Source: Alphaproteobacteria bacterium (GTDB taxonomy: Bacteria; Pseudomonadota; Alphaproteobacteria; Rhodobacterales; Rhodobacteraceae). From it: DNA of 56,986 nt. The notes beneath the pieces are model-generated. The model searched no databases. It was not told where the DNA came from and worked only from the letters and a program-made list of their open reading frames with translations. A program made the translations under genes and the position numbers. The stretch covers positions 1-56,986 of the forward strand of contig JAUIBL010000026.1 in NCBI GenBank assembly GCA_030428355.1, read 5' to 3'. Each line of letters begins with the position of its first letter. Within the stretch, counting starts at the first letter, position 1. Shown in pieces: positions 29,049 to 38,088 of this stretch.

Positions 29049-30560
29049 ATGCAAACCTTGAAAACATTGGGCCTTGCGGCGCTGCTTGCCGCCACAAGCG
29101 GTCTGGTCCACGCGCAGGACCTGCGCATCGGGCTTCAGGAAGACCCCGACGTTCTTGACCCCGATCAGTCGCGCACCTTTGTGGGGCGGATCGTCTATGC
29201 GTCGCTCTGCGACAAGCTCGTGGACATCACGCCGCAGCTTGAGATCATCCCGATGCTGGCAACCGGCTGGGAGTGGAACGCGGACGGCACCGAGTTGACC
29301 ATGACGCTGCGCGACGACGTGGTGTTCCATGATGGAGAGCCGTTCAACGCAGAGGCGGTGGCCTACAACCTCAACCGCTCCAAGAATTTCGAGTTGAGCC
29401 GCCGGAAATCCGAGGTGTCCTCGGTCGAAAGCTGGGAGGTTGTGGACGACACCACGATCAAGATCAAGCTGGCTGCCCCCGATGCCACGCTGATCGCGCA
29501 ATTCGCCGACCGCGCTGGCATGATGCTGTCGCCCAAGGCGGCCGAGGAAGCAGGCGAGGAGTTCGGCCTAAACCCGGTCTGCGCCGGGCCCTTCACCTTC
29601 AAGGAGCGCATCCAGCAGGATCGCATCGTGCTCGAGAAGTTTGCCGATTATTACCGCGCGGACGAGATCAACTTCGACAGTGTGACCTTCCTGCCGATCC
29701 CCGACACCACCGTGCGTCTGGCCAACCTGCGGGCCGGCGATCTTGACATGCTTGAACGTCTGGCGGCGACGGATGTGCCGTCCGTCATGTCCGATGACGG
29801 GCTGACGATGGAGAAAGCCACATCGCTTGGCTATCAGGGCATCACGATCAACGTGGGCAATGGCGACCGGGCCAACACGCCCATCGGCGCCGACAGCCGC
29901 GTCCGTCGGGCGCTGTCGCTGTCGATCGACCGTGAGGCGCTGAACCAGGTGGTGTTCGAAGGCGCGTTTGCCGCCGGAAACCAGCCCTATCCGCCGGATT
30001 CCCCGTGGTTCAACATTGCCTTCCCGGTACCCCAGCGCGATGTCGAAGCGGCAAAGGCGCTGCTGGCCGAAGCGGGGCTTGAAGGTGGCGTGGATGTCGA
30101 GGTGCAGGTCGCCAACAATCCGGTGCAGACGCAGGTCATGCAGGTGGTTCAGGCGATGGCCGCCGAAGCTGGGATCAACATCACCCTGACCGCCAAGGAA
30201 TTCGCGACATTGCTCGCGGACCAGTCGGCGGGTGATTACACGGCAAGCCAGGTCGGCTGGTCGGGCCGGGTCGATCCGGATGGCAACATCCACCAGTTCA
30301 TGACCACCGGGGGCGGGATCAACGACTCCAAGTATTCCAACCCCGAGGTCGACACGCTGCTGAACGAGGCACGCCTGTCCAACGACACCGCCGACCGCAA
30401 GGCGAAGTATGACGCTGCGTTGGCGATCCTGCAGGAGGACAGCCCCATCGTCTACCTCTACCACCAGGTGTGGATCTGGGCGCTGGACAACAACGTGTCG
30501 GGCTTTGTGCCCTATCCGGACGGCATGATCCGCCTGCATGGCGTGTCGATGACCGAGTAA
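29049..30560 (+). CDS. Peptide-type ABC substrate-binding protein
   Basis: 503 aa. The signal peptide (MQTLKTLGLAALLAATSGLVHAQ) is cleaved by an AXA-type site, so it is periplasmic. The body matches family 5 solute-binding proteins (LATGWEWNADGTELTMTLRDDVVFHDGEPFNAEAV, then the DRA(E)ALNQVVFEGA-like segment and the YLYHQVWIWALDNNVSGFVPYPDGMIRL C-terminus). It lies between the ATPase and permease genes with a 52-bp leader. It sets substrate choice; dipeptides or glutathione-like compounds are plausible. Confidence 0.92.
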   Translation: MQTLKTLGLAALLAATSGLVHAQDLRIGLQEDPDVLDPDQSRTFVGRIVYASLCDKLVDITPQLEIIPMLATGWEWNADGTELTMTLRDDVVFHDGEPFNAEAVAYNLNRSKNFELSRRKSEVSSVESWEVVDDTTIKIKLAAPDATLIAQFADRAGMMLSPKAAEEAGEEFGLNPVCAGPFTFKERIQQDRIVLEKFADYYRADEINFDSVTFLPIPDTTVRLANLRAGDLDMLERLAATDVPSVMSDDGLTMEKATSLGYQGITINVGNGDRANTPIGADSRVRRALSLSIDREALNQVVFEGAFAAGNQPYPPDSPWFNIAFPVPQRDVEAAKALLAEAGLEGGVDVEVQVANNPVQTQVMQVVQAMAAEAGINITLTAKEFATLLADQSAGDYTASQVGWSGRVDPDGNIHQFMTTGGGINDSKYSNPEVDTLLNEARLSNDTADRKAKYDAALAILQEDSPIVYLYHQVWIWALDNNVSGFVPYPDGMIRLHGVSMTE

Positions 30561-30623
30561 ACCGACCTGCCGCTCCGGACAGGTTTCGGGGCGGCACAAT
30601 TCCTTGACGCAGCAGGGGCCGAC

Positions 30624-31568
30624 ATGCTCGCTTTTATCGGACGCCGGATCCTCATCGCGATCCCGACCATCATCCTCATCTCGATTTTCGTCTTCGCGCT
30701 GCAGCACCTGCTGCCGGGTGACCCTATCCTCGTGATGGCGGGCGAGGAACGCGACCCGGCCGTGATCGAGGCGCTGCGCGATAAGTACCGCATGAACGAT
30801 CCCATTCCGGTTCAGTATCTGGCCTGGGCCGGCGCGGCGCTGCAGGGCGATCTGGGGATCTCGCTGCGCACCCAGCAGCCGGTGCTTGAATTGATCGGGG
30901 AAAAACTGCCGGTGACGATCCAGTTGGCCGTGATGGCGCTGATCATCGCGATCCTGATCGGGATTCCCGCCGGGGTTCTGTCCGCCTACAAGAAAGGCAC
31001 GTGGATCGACTGGCTGGCCAATATCGTGGCGCTGTCGGGCCTGTCGGTGCCGAATTTCTGGCTGGGGATCATGCTGATCCTGCTGGTCTCGGTCAAACTC
31101 GGCTGGCTGCCCGCGTCTGGCTACATGCCCCTCTCCGAAGACCCGGTGCAGTCGATCAAGGTGATGCTGATGCCCGCCTTCGTGCTGGGCACCGCCCTCG
31201 CTGCCACTTTGATGCGCCACACGCGGTCGGCCATGCTGTCGGTTCTCAAATCCGACTATGTCCGCACCGCGCGGGCCAAGGGCCTGCGGGAACGCGTGGT
31301 GCTGGTGAAACACGCGCTGCGCAACGCGCTGGTGCCGGTCGTGACCGTCGTCACGCTGCTGTTCGGAGAGCTTCTTGCCGGTGCGGTGCTGACCGAGCAG
31401 ATCTTCACCATTCCGGGCTTCGGCAAACTGGTGGTGGATGCCGTGTTCAACCGGGACTACGCGGTGGTTCAGGGAATCGTCCTGTGTACCGGAATCGCCT
31501 TCATCGCCATGAACATTCTGGCCGACGCGGCCTATCGCTTCCTGAACCCGAGGATGTCCGACCAATGA
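30624..31568 (+). CDS. Peptide-type ABC permease 1 (DppB-like)
   Basis: 314 aa with six membrane segments and the cytoplasmic EAA loop (SDYVRTARAKGLRERVVLVKHALRNAL) near residues 205-235. It opens with MLAFIGRRILIAIPTIILISIFVFALQHLLPGDP, typical for DppB/GsiC. It overlaps permease 2 by 4 bp. Confidence 0.93.
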   Translation: MLAFIGRRILIAIPTIILISIFVFALQHLLPGDPILVMAGEERDPAVIEALRDKYRMNDPIPVQYLAWAGAALQGDLGISLRTQQPVLELIGEKLPVTIQLAVMALIIAILIGIPAGVLSAYKKGTWIDWLANIVALSGLSVPNFWLGIMLILLVSVKLGWLPASGYMPLSEDPVQSIKVMLMPAFVLGTALAATLMRHTRSAMLSVLKSDYVRTARAKGLRERVVLVKHALRNALVPVVTVVTLLFGELLAGAVLTEQIFTIPGFGKLVVDAVFNRDYAVVQGIVLCTGIAFIAMNILADAAYRFLNPRMSDQ

Positions 31569-32446
31569 CCGCCGTCGTCGATCCGCAGGTTGCCGCAGAC
31601 CCGCTGCCGCCCCGCCGCCGTAACCGCGCGTGGGAGAAGTTCCGGCGCAATCCGTCGGCGTTGCTGGGGGGTGCGATTGTCACCGTCTTCGTTGTCGTGG
31701 CTTTGCTCGCGCCGCTTCTCCCCGTGCCCGGCCCTGCGGAAACCGATTGGGCCGCGGTGCGCGAGGCGCCGTCTGCCGCGCATCCGTTCGGGACGGACGA
31801 GATCGGCCGCGACGTGCTGTCCCGCATGATCTGGGGGGCGCAGGCGTCATTGCTGGCTGGGGTGGTCTCGGTGGGCATTGCGGTGCTTTTGGGTGTGCCG
31901 CTGGGCATGTTGTCGGGCTACCTGCGCGGTTGGACCGATGCCGTGATCTCGCGCTTTACCGAGGCGCTGTTGGCGGCCCCGTTCCTGATCCTTGCCATTG
32001 CCCTGGCGGCCTTTCTTGGCCCGTCCCTGCAGAACGCGATGATCGCGATTGGCCTTTCCGCCATGCCGATCTTCATCCGGCTGTCCCGCGCGCAGACGCT
32101 GAGCGTCATGACCGAGGATTACGTGGAAAGCGCGCGTGCCGTGGGGATCGGGCATATGGGCCTGATCGGGCGCTACATTTTGCCGAACATCCTGCCGCCG
32201 ATTATCGTGCAATCGACGCTCACCATCGCCACCGCGATCATTGCCGAGGCGTCGCTCAGTTTCCTTGGCCTTGGTCAGCAACCGCCCGCGCCAAGCTGGG
32301 GCGCGATGCTGAACATCGCCAAGAACTTTCTCGAACAGGCGCCGTGGATGGCGCTTTACCCGGGCATCGCGATCTTTCTCGTGGTGCTGGGCTTCAACCT
32401 TCTGGGTGACGGGCTGCGCGATGCGCTTGACCCGCGTGATACATAA
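31565..32446 (+). CDS. Peptide-type ABC permease 2 (DppC-like)
   Basis: 293 aa. Basic N-terminus (RRRNRAWEKFRRNPSALLGG) then six membrane segments; EAA motif in DYVESARAVGIGHMGLIGRYILPNILPPI. Start 31565 is set by the ATGA overlap with permease 1. The pair forms the heterodimeric pore. Confidence 0.93.
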   Translation: MTAVVDPQVAADPLPPRRRNRAWEKFRRNPSALLGGAIVTVFVVVALLAPLLPVPGPAETDWAAVREAPSAAHPFGTDEIGRDVLSRMIWGAQASLLAGVVSVGIAVLLGVPLGMLSGYLRGWTDAVISRFTEALLAAPFLILAIALAAFLGPSLQNAMIAIGLSAMPIFIRLSRAQTLSVMTEDYVESARAVGIGHMGLIGRYILPNILPPIIVQSTLTIATAIIAEASLSFLGLGQQPPAPSWGAMLNIAKNFLEQAPWMALYPGIAIFLVVLGFNLLGDGLRDALDPRDT

Positions 32447-32461
32447 GGCAAAGGGACGGAC

Positions 32462-34255
32462 ATGCAGTTTACCACCAGACCCGAGATCAAGGGCACCTTC
32501 GGCGTCGTCACCTCGACGCATTGGATCGCGTCCGCCGTGGGTATGAAGATCCTCGAAGCGGGGGGCAGTGCTGCCGATGCGGCCGCCGCGACGGGCTTTG
32601 TCCTGCATGTGGTAGAGCCGCATCTGAACGGGCCGCTGGGCGACATGCCGCTTCTGTGGCGCGGGGCCGGGGATGACGCGCCGCAGGTGCTGTGCGGGCA
32701 GGGGACGGCCCCGGCGGGGGCCACCATCGCGCATTACCGGGCCGAAGGGCTGGACACCGTGCCGGGGTCGGGCCTCTTGGCGACGGTGATCCCCGGCGCG
32801 TTCGGGGCTTGGATGGCGCTCTTGCGCGAACACGGCAAGCTGCCGCTGCGGGCGATCCTGGAACCTGCGATCTACTACGCGCGGCACGGCCACCCGGTTC
32901 TGCCGCGCGTGGCCGCGACCATCGACGGGCTGTCGGATTTTTTCCGCGACGAATGGCCGACCTCTGCCGCCACTTGGATGCCGGGGGGCCGCGCGCCCGA
33001 GGCGTGGTCGCTGATGCGCAACCCGGACTTGGCCGACACATGGGAGCGGTTGCTGTCCGAGGCGGAATCCGTCTCGGGGCGGGAGGCGCAGATCGACGCC
33101 GCGCGGCATGCGTTTTACGAGGGTTTCATCGCCGAGGCCATCGACACATGGATGCGCGACGCCTGCGTGATGGATGCGTCGGGCGCACGCCACAAAGGCG
33201 TGCTGACCGGTCAGGACATGGCGGATTGGACAGAGACGTGGGAAACGCCGCTGTCGGTCGATTACGAAGGCTGGACCGTCTGGAAGGCGGGCATGTGGAG
33301 CCAGGGACCGAGCCTGTTGCAGGCGCTGCGCCTTCTCGACGGGTCGGGCATCGCGGGGATGGACAGCCGGGGTGCGGATTTTGTTCACACCGTGACCGAG
33401 GCCATGAAACTCGCCTTTGCGGACCGAGAGGCCTTTTACGGCGATCCTTTGCACAGCGATGTCCCAACCGATACGCTTTTGTCGCGGGACTATGCGGACA
33501 GGCGTCGGGGGCTGCTGGGGCCGAACGCCTCGCTTGACCAGCGACCGGGCCGGATCGACGGCTTCGCCCATCAGGCGGACGCCGCCATCGCCCGCGCCAA
33601 AGCCAGCGAGGAAGCCTCGGGTGGCGGTGTGGGTGCAGGCGAGCCGACCATGGCGCACCTGTCGGAAAAGCGTGGCGACACGGTGCATATCGACGTGATC
33701 GACCAATGGGGCAACTCGGTCTCGGCCACCCCGTCGGGCGGCTGGCTGCAAAGCTCGCCCGTGGTGCCGGGGCTTGGCATGCCGCTTAATTCGCGTGCGC
33801 AGATGTTCTGGCTGCAGGATGGCCTGCCCACCTCGCTTGCGCCCGGACGCCGCCCTCGCACGACGCTGTCGCCATCGATGGCACAGGCCCCCGATGGCAC
33901 GCGCCATTCGTTCGGAACACCCGGCGGTGACCAGCAGGACCAATGGCAGCTCATGCTGTTCCTGCGGCTGGTGCATTCCGGCATGAACCTGCAGGAATCC
34001 ATCGACGCGCCGCTTTTCAACACCGCGCATTTCCAGGGCTCGTTTGATCCGCGCCCGGTCCGGCCCGGTCACCTGATGGTCGAGCCCGCCTTTGGCGAGG
34101 CGGTGATCGCCGATCTACGCGCGCGCGGGCATGATCTTGAGGTTGCCGAGCCATGGACCGTGGGCCGCCTGACCGCCGCCTGCCGCACACCGGACGGGAT
34201 GCTCAATGCAGCAGCCACGCCGCGCCTGATGCAGGCCTATGCGGTCGGTCGCTGA
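32462..34255 (+). CDS. Gamma-glutamyltransferase-like protein, no signal peptide
   Basis: 597 aa. Family hallmarks are FGVVTSTHWIASAVGMKILEAGGSAADAAAATGFVLHVVEPHLNGP and the autoprocessing/catalytic region GDTVHIDVIDQWGNSVSATPSGG, where Thr407 is the likely nucleophile. GGTs cleave gamma-glutamyl bonds as in glutathione after self-cleavage at that Thr. There is no signal peptide, unlike E. coli Ggt, so action after import is likely. It follows the permease genes by 15 bp and supports a glutathione/gamma-glutamyl substrate. PS: cephalosporin-acylase-like relatives exist. Confidence 0.88.
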   Translation: MQFTTRPEIKGTFGVVTSTHWIASAVGMKILEAGGSAADAAAATGFVLHVVEPHLNGPLGDMPLLWRGAGDDAPQVLCGQGTAPAGATIAHYRAEGLDTVPGSGLLATVIPGAFGAWMALLREHGKLPLRAILEPAIYYARHGHPVLPRVAATIDGLSDFFRDEWPTSAATWMPGGRAPEAWSLMRNPDLADTWERLLSEAESVSGREAQIDAARHAFYEGFIAEAIDTWMRDACVMDASGARHKGVLTGQDMADWTETWETPLSVDYEGWTVWKAGMWSQGPSLLQALRLLDGSGIAGMDSRGADFVHTVTEAMKLAFADREAFYGDPLHSDVPTDTLLSRDYADRRRGLLGPNASLDQRPGRIDGFAHQADAAIARAKASEEASGGGVGAGEPTMAHLSEKRGDTVHIDVIDQWGNSVSATPSGGWLQSSPVVPGLGMPLNSRAQMFWLQDGLPTSLAPGRRPRTTLSPSMAQAPDGTRHSFGTPGGDQQDQWQLMLFLRLVHSGMNLQESIDAPLFNTAHFQGSFDPRPVRPGHLMVEPAFGEAVIADLRARGHDLEVAEPWTVGRLTAACRTPDGMLNAAATPRLMQAYAVGR

Positions 34256-34267
34256 GAGGGGATACAC

Positions 34268-35017
34268 ATGACCTATTCGATCTGCGCCCATGACGAGAAA
34301 ACCGGCGAACTGGGCGTCGCCGTCGCCAGCCGGTTCTTCGCGGTCGGGATGCTGGTGCCGCACATCCGCGTCGGGCGCGGCGCGGTGGCGACGCAGGCCT
34401 TCGTCAGCCCCTTGTGGGGCATCGACGCGGCAGAGCGTCTTGCCGCCGGATATGCGCCCGAAGACGTGGTGGCCGGGTTGGTGGCGGCGGACAAGGGGCA
34501 GGCCAACCGGCAGCTTCACATGGTCGACGTGCAGGGCCGCACCGCTGCACATACGGGCGCGATCTGCGTCGATTGGTGCGGGCACAAAGCTGCCAAGGGC
34601 GTGTCCGTTGCGGGCAACATGCTGGCGGGGGAGGCGGTGATCGGAGACACTCTGGCCTGCTATCTCGACCGCGCGGACCTGCCGCTCGCCGAACGGTTGA
34701 TGACCGCGATGGAGGCCGGGGAAGCGGCGGGCGGCGACAAGCGCGGCACGCAATCGGCGGCGCTGATCGTGCACCGGGACCAGCCCTACCCTTGGCTCGA
34801 CCTACGCGCCGACGATCATCCCGACCCGCTGGCCGAGCTGCGCAGGCTCTACGACGTCGCCCATGAGCGGTTCACCATCGTCGCCAAGGCGCTGCCGACG
34901 CTGCAGAATCCGCATGGCTGGTTGGATCGGACGGGGATCGACCGGGAAATCCGCGAGGCTGATGATCGCCGCAAAGCGGAAGGTCGCGAGAGCCGGAGTT
35001 TCGGGACGCCGTTGTGA
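34268..35017 (+). CDS. DUF1028 Ntn-hydrolase-like protein
   Basis: 249 aa. N-terminus MTYSICAHDEKTGELGVAVASRFFAVG and the following GAVATQAFVSPLWGIDAAERLAAG are typical of DUF1028, a family placed in the Ntn-hydrolase superfamily. Substrate unknown; members occur beside peptide importers. It ends the operon, 12 bp after the GGT gene, so two different Ntn-type hydrolases are made with the importer. Confidence 0.88.
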   Translation: MTYSICAHDEKTGELGVAVASRFFAVGMLVPHIRVGRGAVATQAFVSPLWGIDAAERLAAGYAPEDVVAGLVAADKGQANRQLHMVDVQGRTAAHTGAICVDWCGHKAAKGVSVAGNMLAGEAVIGDTLACYLDRADLPLAERLMTAMEAGEAAGGDKRGTQSAALIVHRDQPYPWLDLRADDHPDPLAELRRLYDVAHERFTIVAKALPTLQNPHGWLDRTGIDREIREADDRRKAEGRESRSFGTPL

Positions 35018-35414
35018 GCGTCCACATGTCAGGCAGCACTGTTCAAGCCAAGTGGGGATTAGGTCGACTGGCTGAATCAAGTCCGTGATGCGTCCAATCA
35101 TTCGGATCCCCGTTTTACTAACCGGCTGCGGACGTCCTTCGTGTAATCTTCGGTGTTTGACCATGACTGTGGGCATCGAGATTCCTGATCGATCGTCGGT
35201 TGTTACAGACGCGGAACTGGCGTGGCTGACCTTTCTGCGCGACCTCCATGACGGGCCTGTTCGCCAGCCGAGGCTGGCGGCTGTCCAGGCGCTGAGAAAA
35301 GCAATGGAACGGCCTGCCTGGTCCAGGCCGTCGCAACCTGATCCGGAAATACCTTTTCCGTTTCATGCTTATGAGCCCAGGCTGTTGGTTTTGATGAACT
35401 CGTGTCGATTATCT
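35018..35414. other. Intergenic gap with no assignable gene
   Basis: Between the DUF1028 stop and the RpiR stop there is about 400 bp without recognisable protein. A plus-strand frame from 35163 (VGIEIPDRSSVVTDAELAWLTFLRD...) runs about 80 codons but no family was identified and it has no good ribosome-binding site. Possibly decayed DNA. Confidence 0.45.
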
Positions 35415-36263
35415 CTACTCGAAGAGGTCCAGTTCTTCGTCGATCCCGGTCAGCGTCGAAATGCGTTGGCCGACGGTTTCGGGGTTCCGGCCCAGATAAG
35501 CCACGGCAAGCAGTCGGATGATCGATAGCATGGTGGCGTGCGTCGGCAGCAATCCGTAGCTGGCGACGTGGCAGGGCAACACGACTTGCGAATACCGGGC
35601 GGCCTGGGGCGCATAGACGTGGTCGGTGATGGTGATCACGCGCATCCGGGTCGTGCGAGCATGTGCGAGTAGAGACTTTAGGATCTTGGGGCGTGGTTCG
35701 AAAGTCAGGAGCACCATGACATCGCGCGGTCCTGTCATGGAAAGTTCCCGCGCCCAGCTTTGGCCCTGACCCTGCAGTTGGTGGACATCGTGACGGAGGC
35801 GCGAAAAGAGCGTGCAACCAAGCGTGGCCAGACCTTGCTCGTCGCCAAAGCCAACGAACCAGACGCGTGGCGCAGACTCCAGCAACTCGGCTGTTTCAGG
35901 CAGGATGTCGGAGCGCAATTCTTCGAACGTGCGGGTCATGTTCCGCAGTTCCAGATCGAGATGATCCGAAATTGTGCGCCCGAGACTGGCCGGTTCCGGC
36001 GACGATTCGAACGCCGTGTAAGGCTCCCGTCGATTGCGTTCCTCGCGGGCCTGGAGGCGGACTTCTTCGAAGTCGGCATATCCCAAACTGCGGAAAAAAC
36101 GGGCAGTCGTGGCCTTGGACACACCCGCTTGCGCCGCCAGCTCGGTTGCGGTGTGCGTTTCGACAAGGCTCTGATTTTGCAGCAGGACTTGCGCGATCTT
36201 TCGCTCGCTCGACGTCAATCGGGCGGATCGCTCCTGGATTCTCAAGATCAGTCTGGAGGCCAT
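35415..36263 (-). CDS. RpiR-family transcriptional regulator 1
   Basis: 282 aa. N-terminal HTH of the RpiR type (residues 1-77: IQERSARLTSSERKIAQVLLQN, TATELAAQAGVSKATTARFFRSLGYADFEEVRLQ) and a C-terminal SIS-fold sugar-phosphate-binding domain (residues 120-250: RVWFVGFGDEQGL, VMVLLTFEPRPK, VITITDHVYAPQAARYSQVVLPC). It is divergent from the cyclo-ligase/thiamin-like transporter operon and shares the intergenic half-sites, so it probably controls that operon. Closely related to the remnant at 25745. Confidence 0.92.
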   Translation of the reverse strand: MASRLILRIQERSARLTSSERKIAQVLLQNQSLVETHTATELAAQAGVSKATTARFFRSLGYADFEEVRLQAREERNRREPYTAFESSPEPASLGRTISDHLDLELRNMTRTFEELRSDILPETAELLESAPRVWFVGFGDEQGLATLGCTLFSRLRHDVHQLQGQGQSWARELSMTGPRDVMVLLTFEPRPKILKSLLAHARTTRMRVITITDHVYAPQAARYSQVVLPCHVASYGLLPTHATMLSIIRLLAVAYLGRNPETVGQRISTLTGIDEELDLFE

Positions 36264-36286
36264 TAAGGACGAATTCTCTTGACGTT

Positions 36287-36322
36287 TGAAACCGATGTTT
36301 CATTCTTTTGAAACAATGAAAC
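36287..36322. promoter_or_regulatory. GAAAC-type operator cluster before the cyclo-ligase gene
   Basis: TGAAAC-CGAT-GTTTCA is a perfect inverted repeat at 36287-36302, followed by two direct TGAAAC half-sites at 36309 and 36317. It lies in the divergent region between RpiR 1 and the downstream operon and shares its core, GAAAC-N4-GTTTC, with the sites near RpiR 2. Likely RpiR binding sites. Confidence 0.6.
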
Positions 36323-36389
36323 AACCGAAATGAACACGATGTCGACCTCCAGAACAATTCGCGAAAAAATATGGACGTAACTGCTGGAT

Positions 36390-37076
36390 GTGGCGAGGCC
36401 GGATACACGCTTTCATCTGAATTTCGCAGAAGTCATCCCGGATTTCGACGGATCAGAAACCGCGACAGATAGGATCGTCGAAGACCCGGCCTACAAGGCA
36501 TCGCGCTTTGCCTTCATCACGCCGGACAATTGTCTGGCTGACCTTCGGCGGCGGATGATCGAAGACGGAAAGCCTTTCGTGATGTCCACTTACGGCATCT
36601 ATCGGGGGTTTCTCTATCTCGATCCGGCGACGGTGCCCGAGGGGGCCGCGCTCTATGCGTCGTGGCTGGACGGGATGGCGCATTTCGGGGTGCCGATCAC
36701 CCTGGAAGAGATCGCCGCGAAAGGCCGGTTCGATTACCTAGTCACGGGGGCCTCGGCGGTGTCGGTGAACGGGGTTCGATTCGGCAAGGGGCACGGGTTC
36801 TTCGACCTCGAATGGGGGATGTTCACCGATCTGGGCCTTGTCGATGAGGACACGCCCGTGCACGCGCTGGTGCATGACGTGCAGCTTGTGGAAGAGCAGT
36901 TGCAGCCGTCCGAGACCGACATCCTTGTCGACCGCATCTTCACACCGGATCGCACCCATGTCGTCGAGCGCCGCGCCAAGCGGCCACGCGGTGTGAAATG
37001 GCCGCTGCTCGATCCCAAGCAGATTTCCGACACACCGCCCCTTCAGGAGCTTCAGCGCCTTCAGGGCCTTGCCTGA
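36390..37076 (+). CDS. 5-formyl-THF cyclo-ligase paralogue (COG0212 type)
   Basis: 228 aa. The cyclo-ligase region is visible: PFVMSTYGIYRGFLYLDP, GASAVSVNGVRFGKGHGFFDLEWGMF (the GXGXG-type ATP-binding loop) and DILVDRIFTPDRTHVV. The sequence differs from housekeeping cyclo-ligases and fits the COG0212 paralogues, which have been linked to thiamin metabolism by genome context. The start is GTG at 36390; a TAA lies four codons earlier and there is no clear ribosome-binding site. It overlaps the reading frame of the next gene's leader and precedes a thiamin-like ABC importer. Confidence 0.8.
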   Translation: MARPDTRFHLNFAEVIPDFDGSETATDRIVEDPAYKASRFAFITPDNCLADLRRRMIEDGKPFVMSTYGIYRGFLYLDPATVPEGAALYASWLDGMAHFGVPITLEEIAAKGRFDYLVTGASAVSVNGVRFGKGHGFFDLEWGMFTDLGLVDEDTPVHALVHDVQLVEEQLQPSETDILVDRIFTPDRTHVVERRAKRPRGVKWPLLDPKQISDTPPLQELQRLQGLA

Positions 37077-37116
37077 CCAAATCCGTTCGACTCATCTGAC
37101 AACAGGAGCTTTTCCC

Positions 37117-38088
37117 ATGAGCCTCATACTGGACCGCCGCCGTTTCCTTGGCACGGCTGCCGCAAGTGCCGCCGCTGCCTCATTCCCGATGCGTGGACGC
37201 GCTGCCACCCCCTTCACCATGCAGGCGGCGTGGATCAATGACGCCGAATTCGCGGGCTATTTCATCGCCATCGACGAAGGCTACTATGCCGCTGAAGGGC
37301 TGGACGTGACCTATCTGTCCGGCGGGCCAGATGTCATTCCCGAAAGCACCATCATCGCGGGCCGGGCGGATCTTGCGCTGACGACGCCCGACACGACGAT
37401 CAAGGCGATTGTCGACCAGGGCGCGCCGTTCAAGATCATCGGGGCGCAGTATCAGAAAAACCCGATCGGAATCGTGTCGCTGGTGTCGAACCCGATCAAT
37501 GAGCCGAAGGACCTGATCGGCAAAACTTTGGCTGTGCCGCCGGTGAACGTCATTTCGGTGAATGCGATGCTTGCGCTGAACGGGATTGATCCGGCGGATG
37601 TGAACATCGTGCCCTATGCCTACGATCCGACGCCGCTCATTCAGGGCGAGATCGACGCGAGCCTCGATTTCACGACCAACGTGCCCTACACGATCAGCCA
37701 GCAGGGCGTGGAGGCGACCTCGTTCCTGCTCTATGATTTCGGCTTCACGATCTACAATGACACGGTCGTCGTCACAGAAGAAACCCTTGCCACCAAGCGG
37801 GCCGAACTGGTGTCGTGGCTGCGCGCCTCGCGCAAAGGGTGGGAAGAGAACTTCAAGGACCCGAACCTCTGGCCGCCCAAGTGGAAGGACACGTGGTTTG
37901 CCGGAACCGGCCGCACCATCGAGAACGAGATCTTCTTCAACAACGCACAGCAGCCGCTGATGGAAAGCCCGGCGGGGTTCATGGCGATGACCGAAGAGGG
38001 GATCGAGGCCAACCTGCGCGCGCTGAGCGAGGTCGGGATCAAAGGGACGCGTGAGATGTTCGATACCACGCTGCTCGAGGAGATCTGA
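37117..38088 (+). CDS. NMT1/THI5-like substrate-binding protein
   Basis: 323 aa. A Tat signal (LDRRRFLGTAAASAAAASF) is followed by an SsuA/THI5-like binding domain: TMQAAWINDAEFAGYFIAIDEGYYAAEGLDVTYLSGGPDV, AGRADLALTT, and the domain-2 motif TKRAELVSWLRASRKGWEE. Start 37117 is placed by the CAGGAGC site; an earlier in-frame ATG lies in the preceding gene. Ligands of this family include thiamin precursors (HMP) and alkanesulfonates; the cyclo-ligase neighbour favours a thiamin-related or pyrimidine substrate. Confidence 0.85.
   Translation: MSLILDRRRFLGTAAASAAAASFPMRGRAATPFTMQAAWINDAEFAGYFIAIDEGYYAAEGLDVTYLSGGPDVIPESTIIAGRADLALTTPDTTIKAIVDQGAPFKIIGAQYQKNPIGIVSLVSNPINEPKDLIGKTLAVPPVNVISVNAMLALNGIDPADVNIVPYAYDPTPLIQGEIDASLDFTTNVPYTISQQGVEATSFLLYDFGFTIYNDTVVVTEETLATKRAELVSWLRASRKGWEENFKDPNLWPPKWKDTWFAGTGRTIENEIFFNNAQQPLMESPAGFMAMTEEGIEANLRALSEVGIKGTREMFDTTLLEEI

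Noticed and set aside
29568..31565. 665-codon minus-strand frame over the permease genes
   Set aside because: Antisense to clear ABC genes; His/Gln/Arg-rich composition is typical of an antisense shadow.
31847..34072. 741-codon minus-strand frame over GGT and permease
   Set aside because: Antisense shadow of the gamma-glutamyltransferase gene, which has all family motifs.
35085..35528. Plus-strand frame between DUF1028 and RpiR 1
   Set aside because: Its second half is antisense to the RpiR gene and the first half shows no family; at most decayed DNA.
36264..36389. TPP riboswitch before the thiamin-like operon
   Set aside because: I looked for THI-box-like CTGAGA and partner sequences in the leader and saw none; only operator-like repeats are present.
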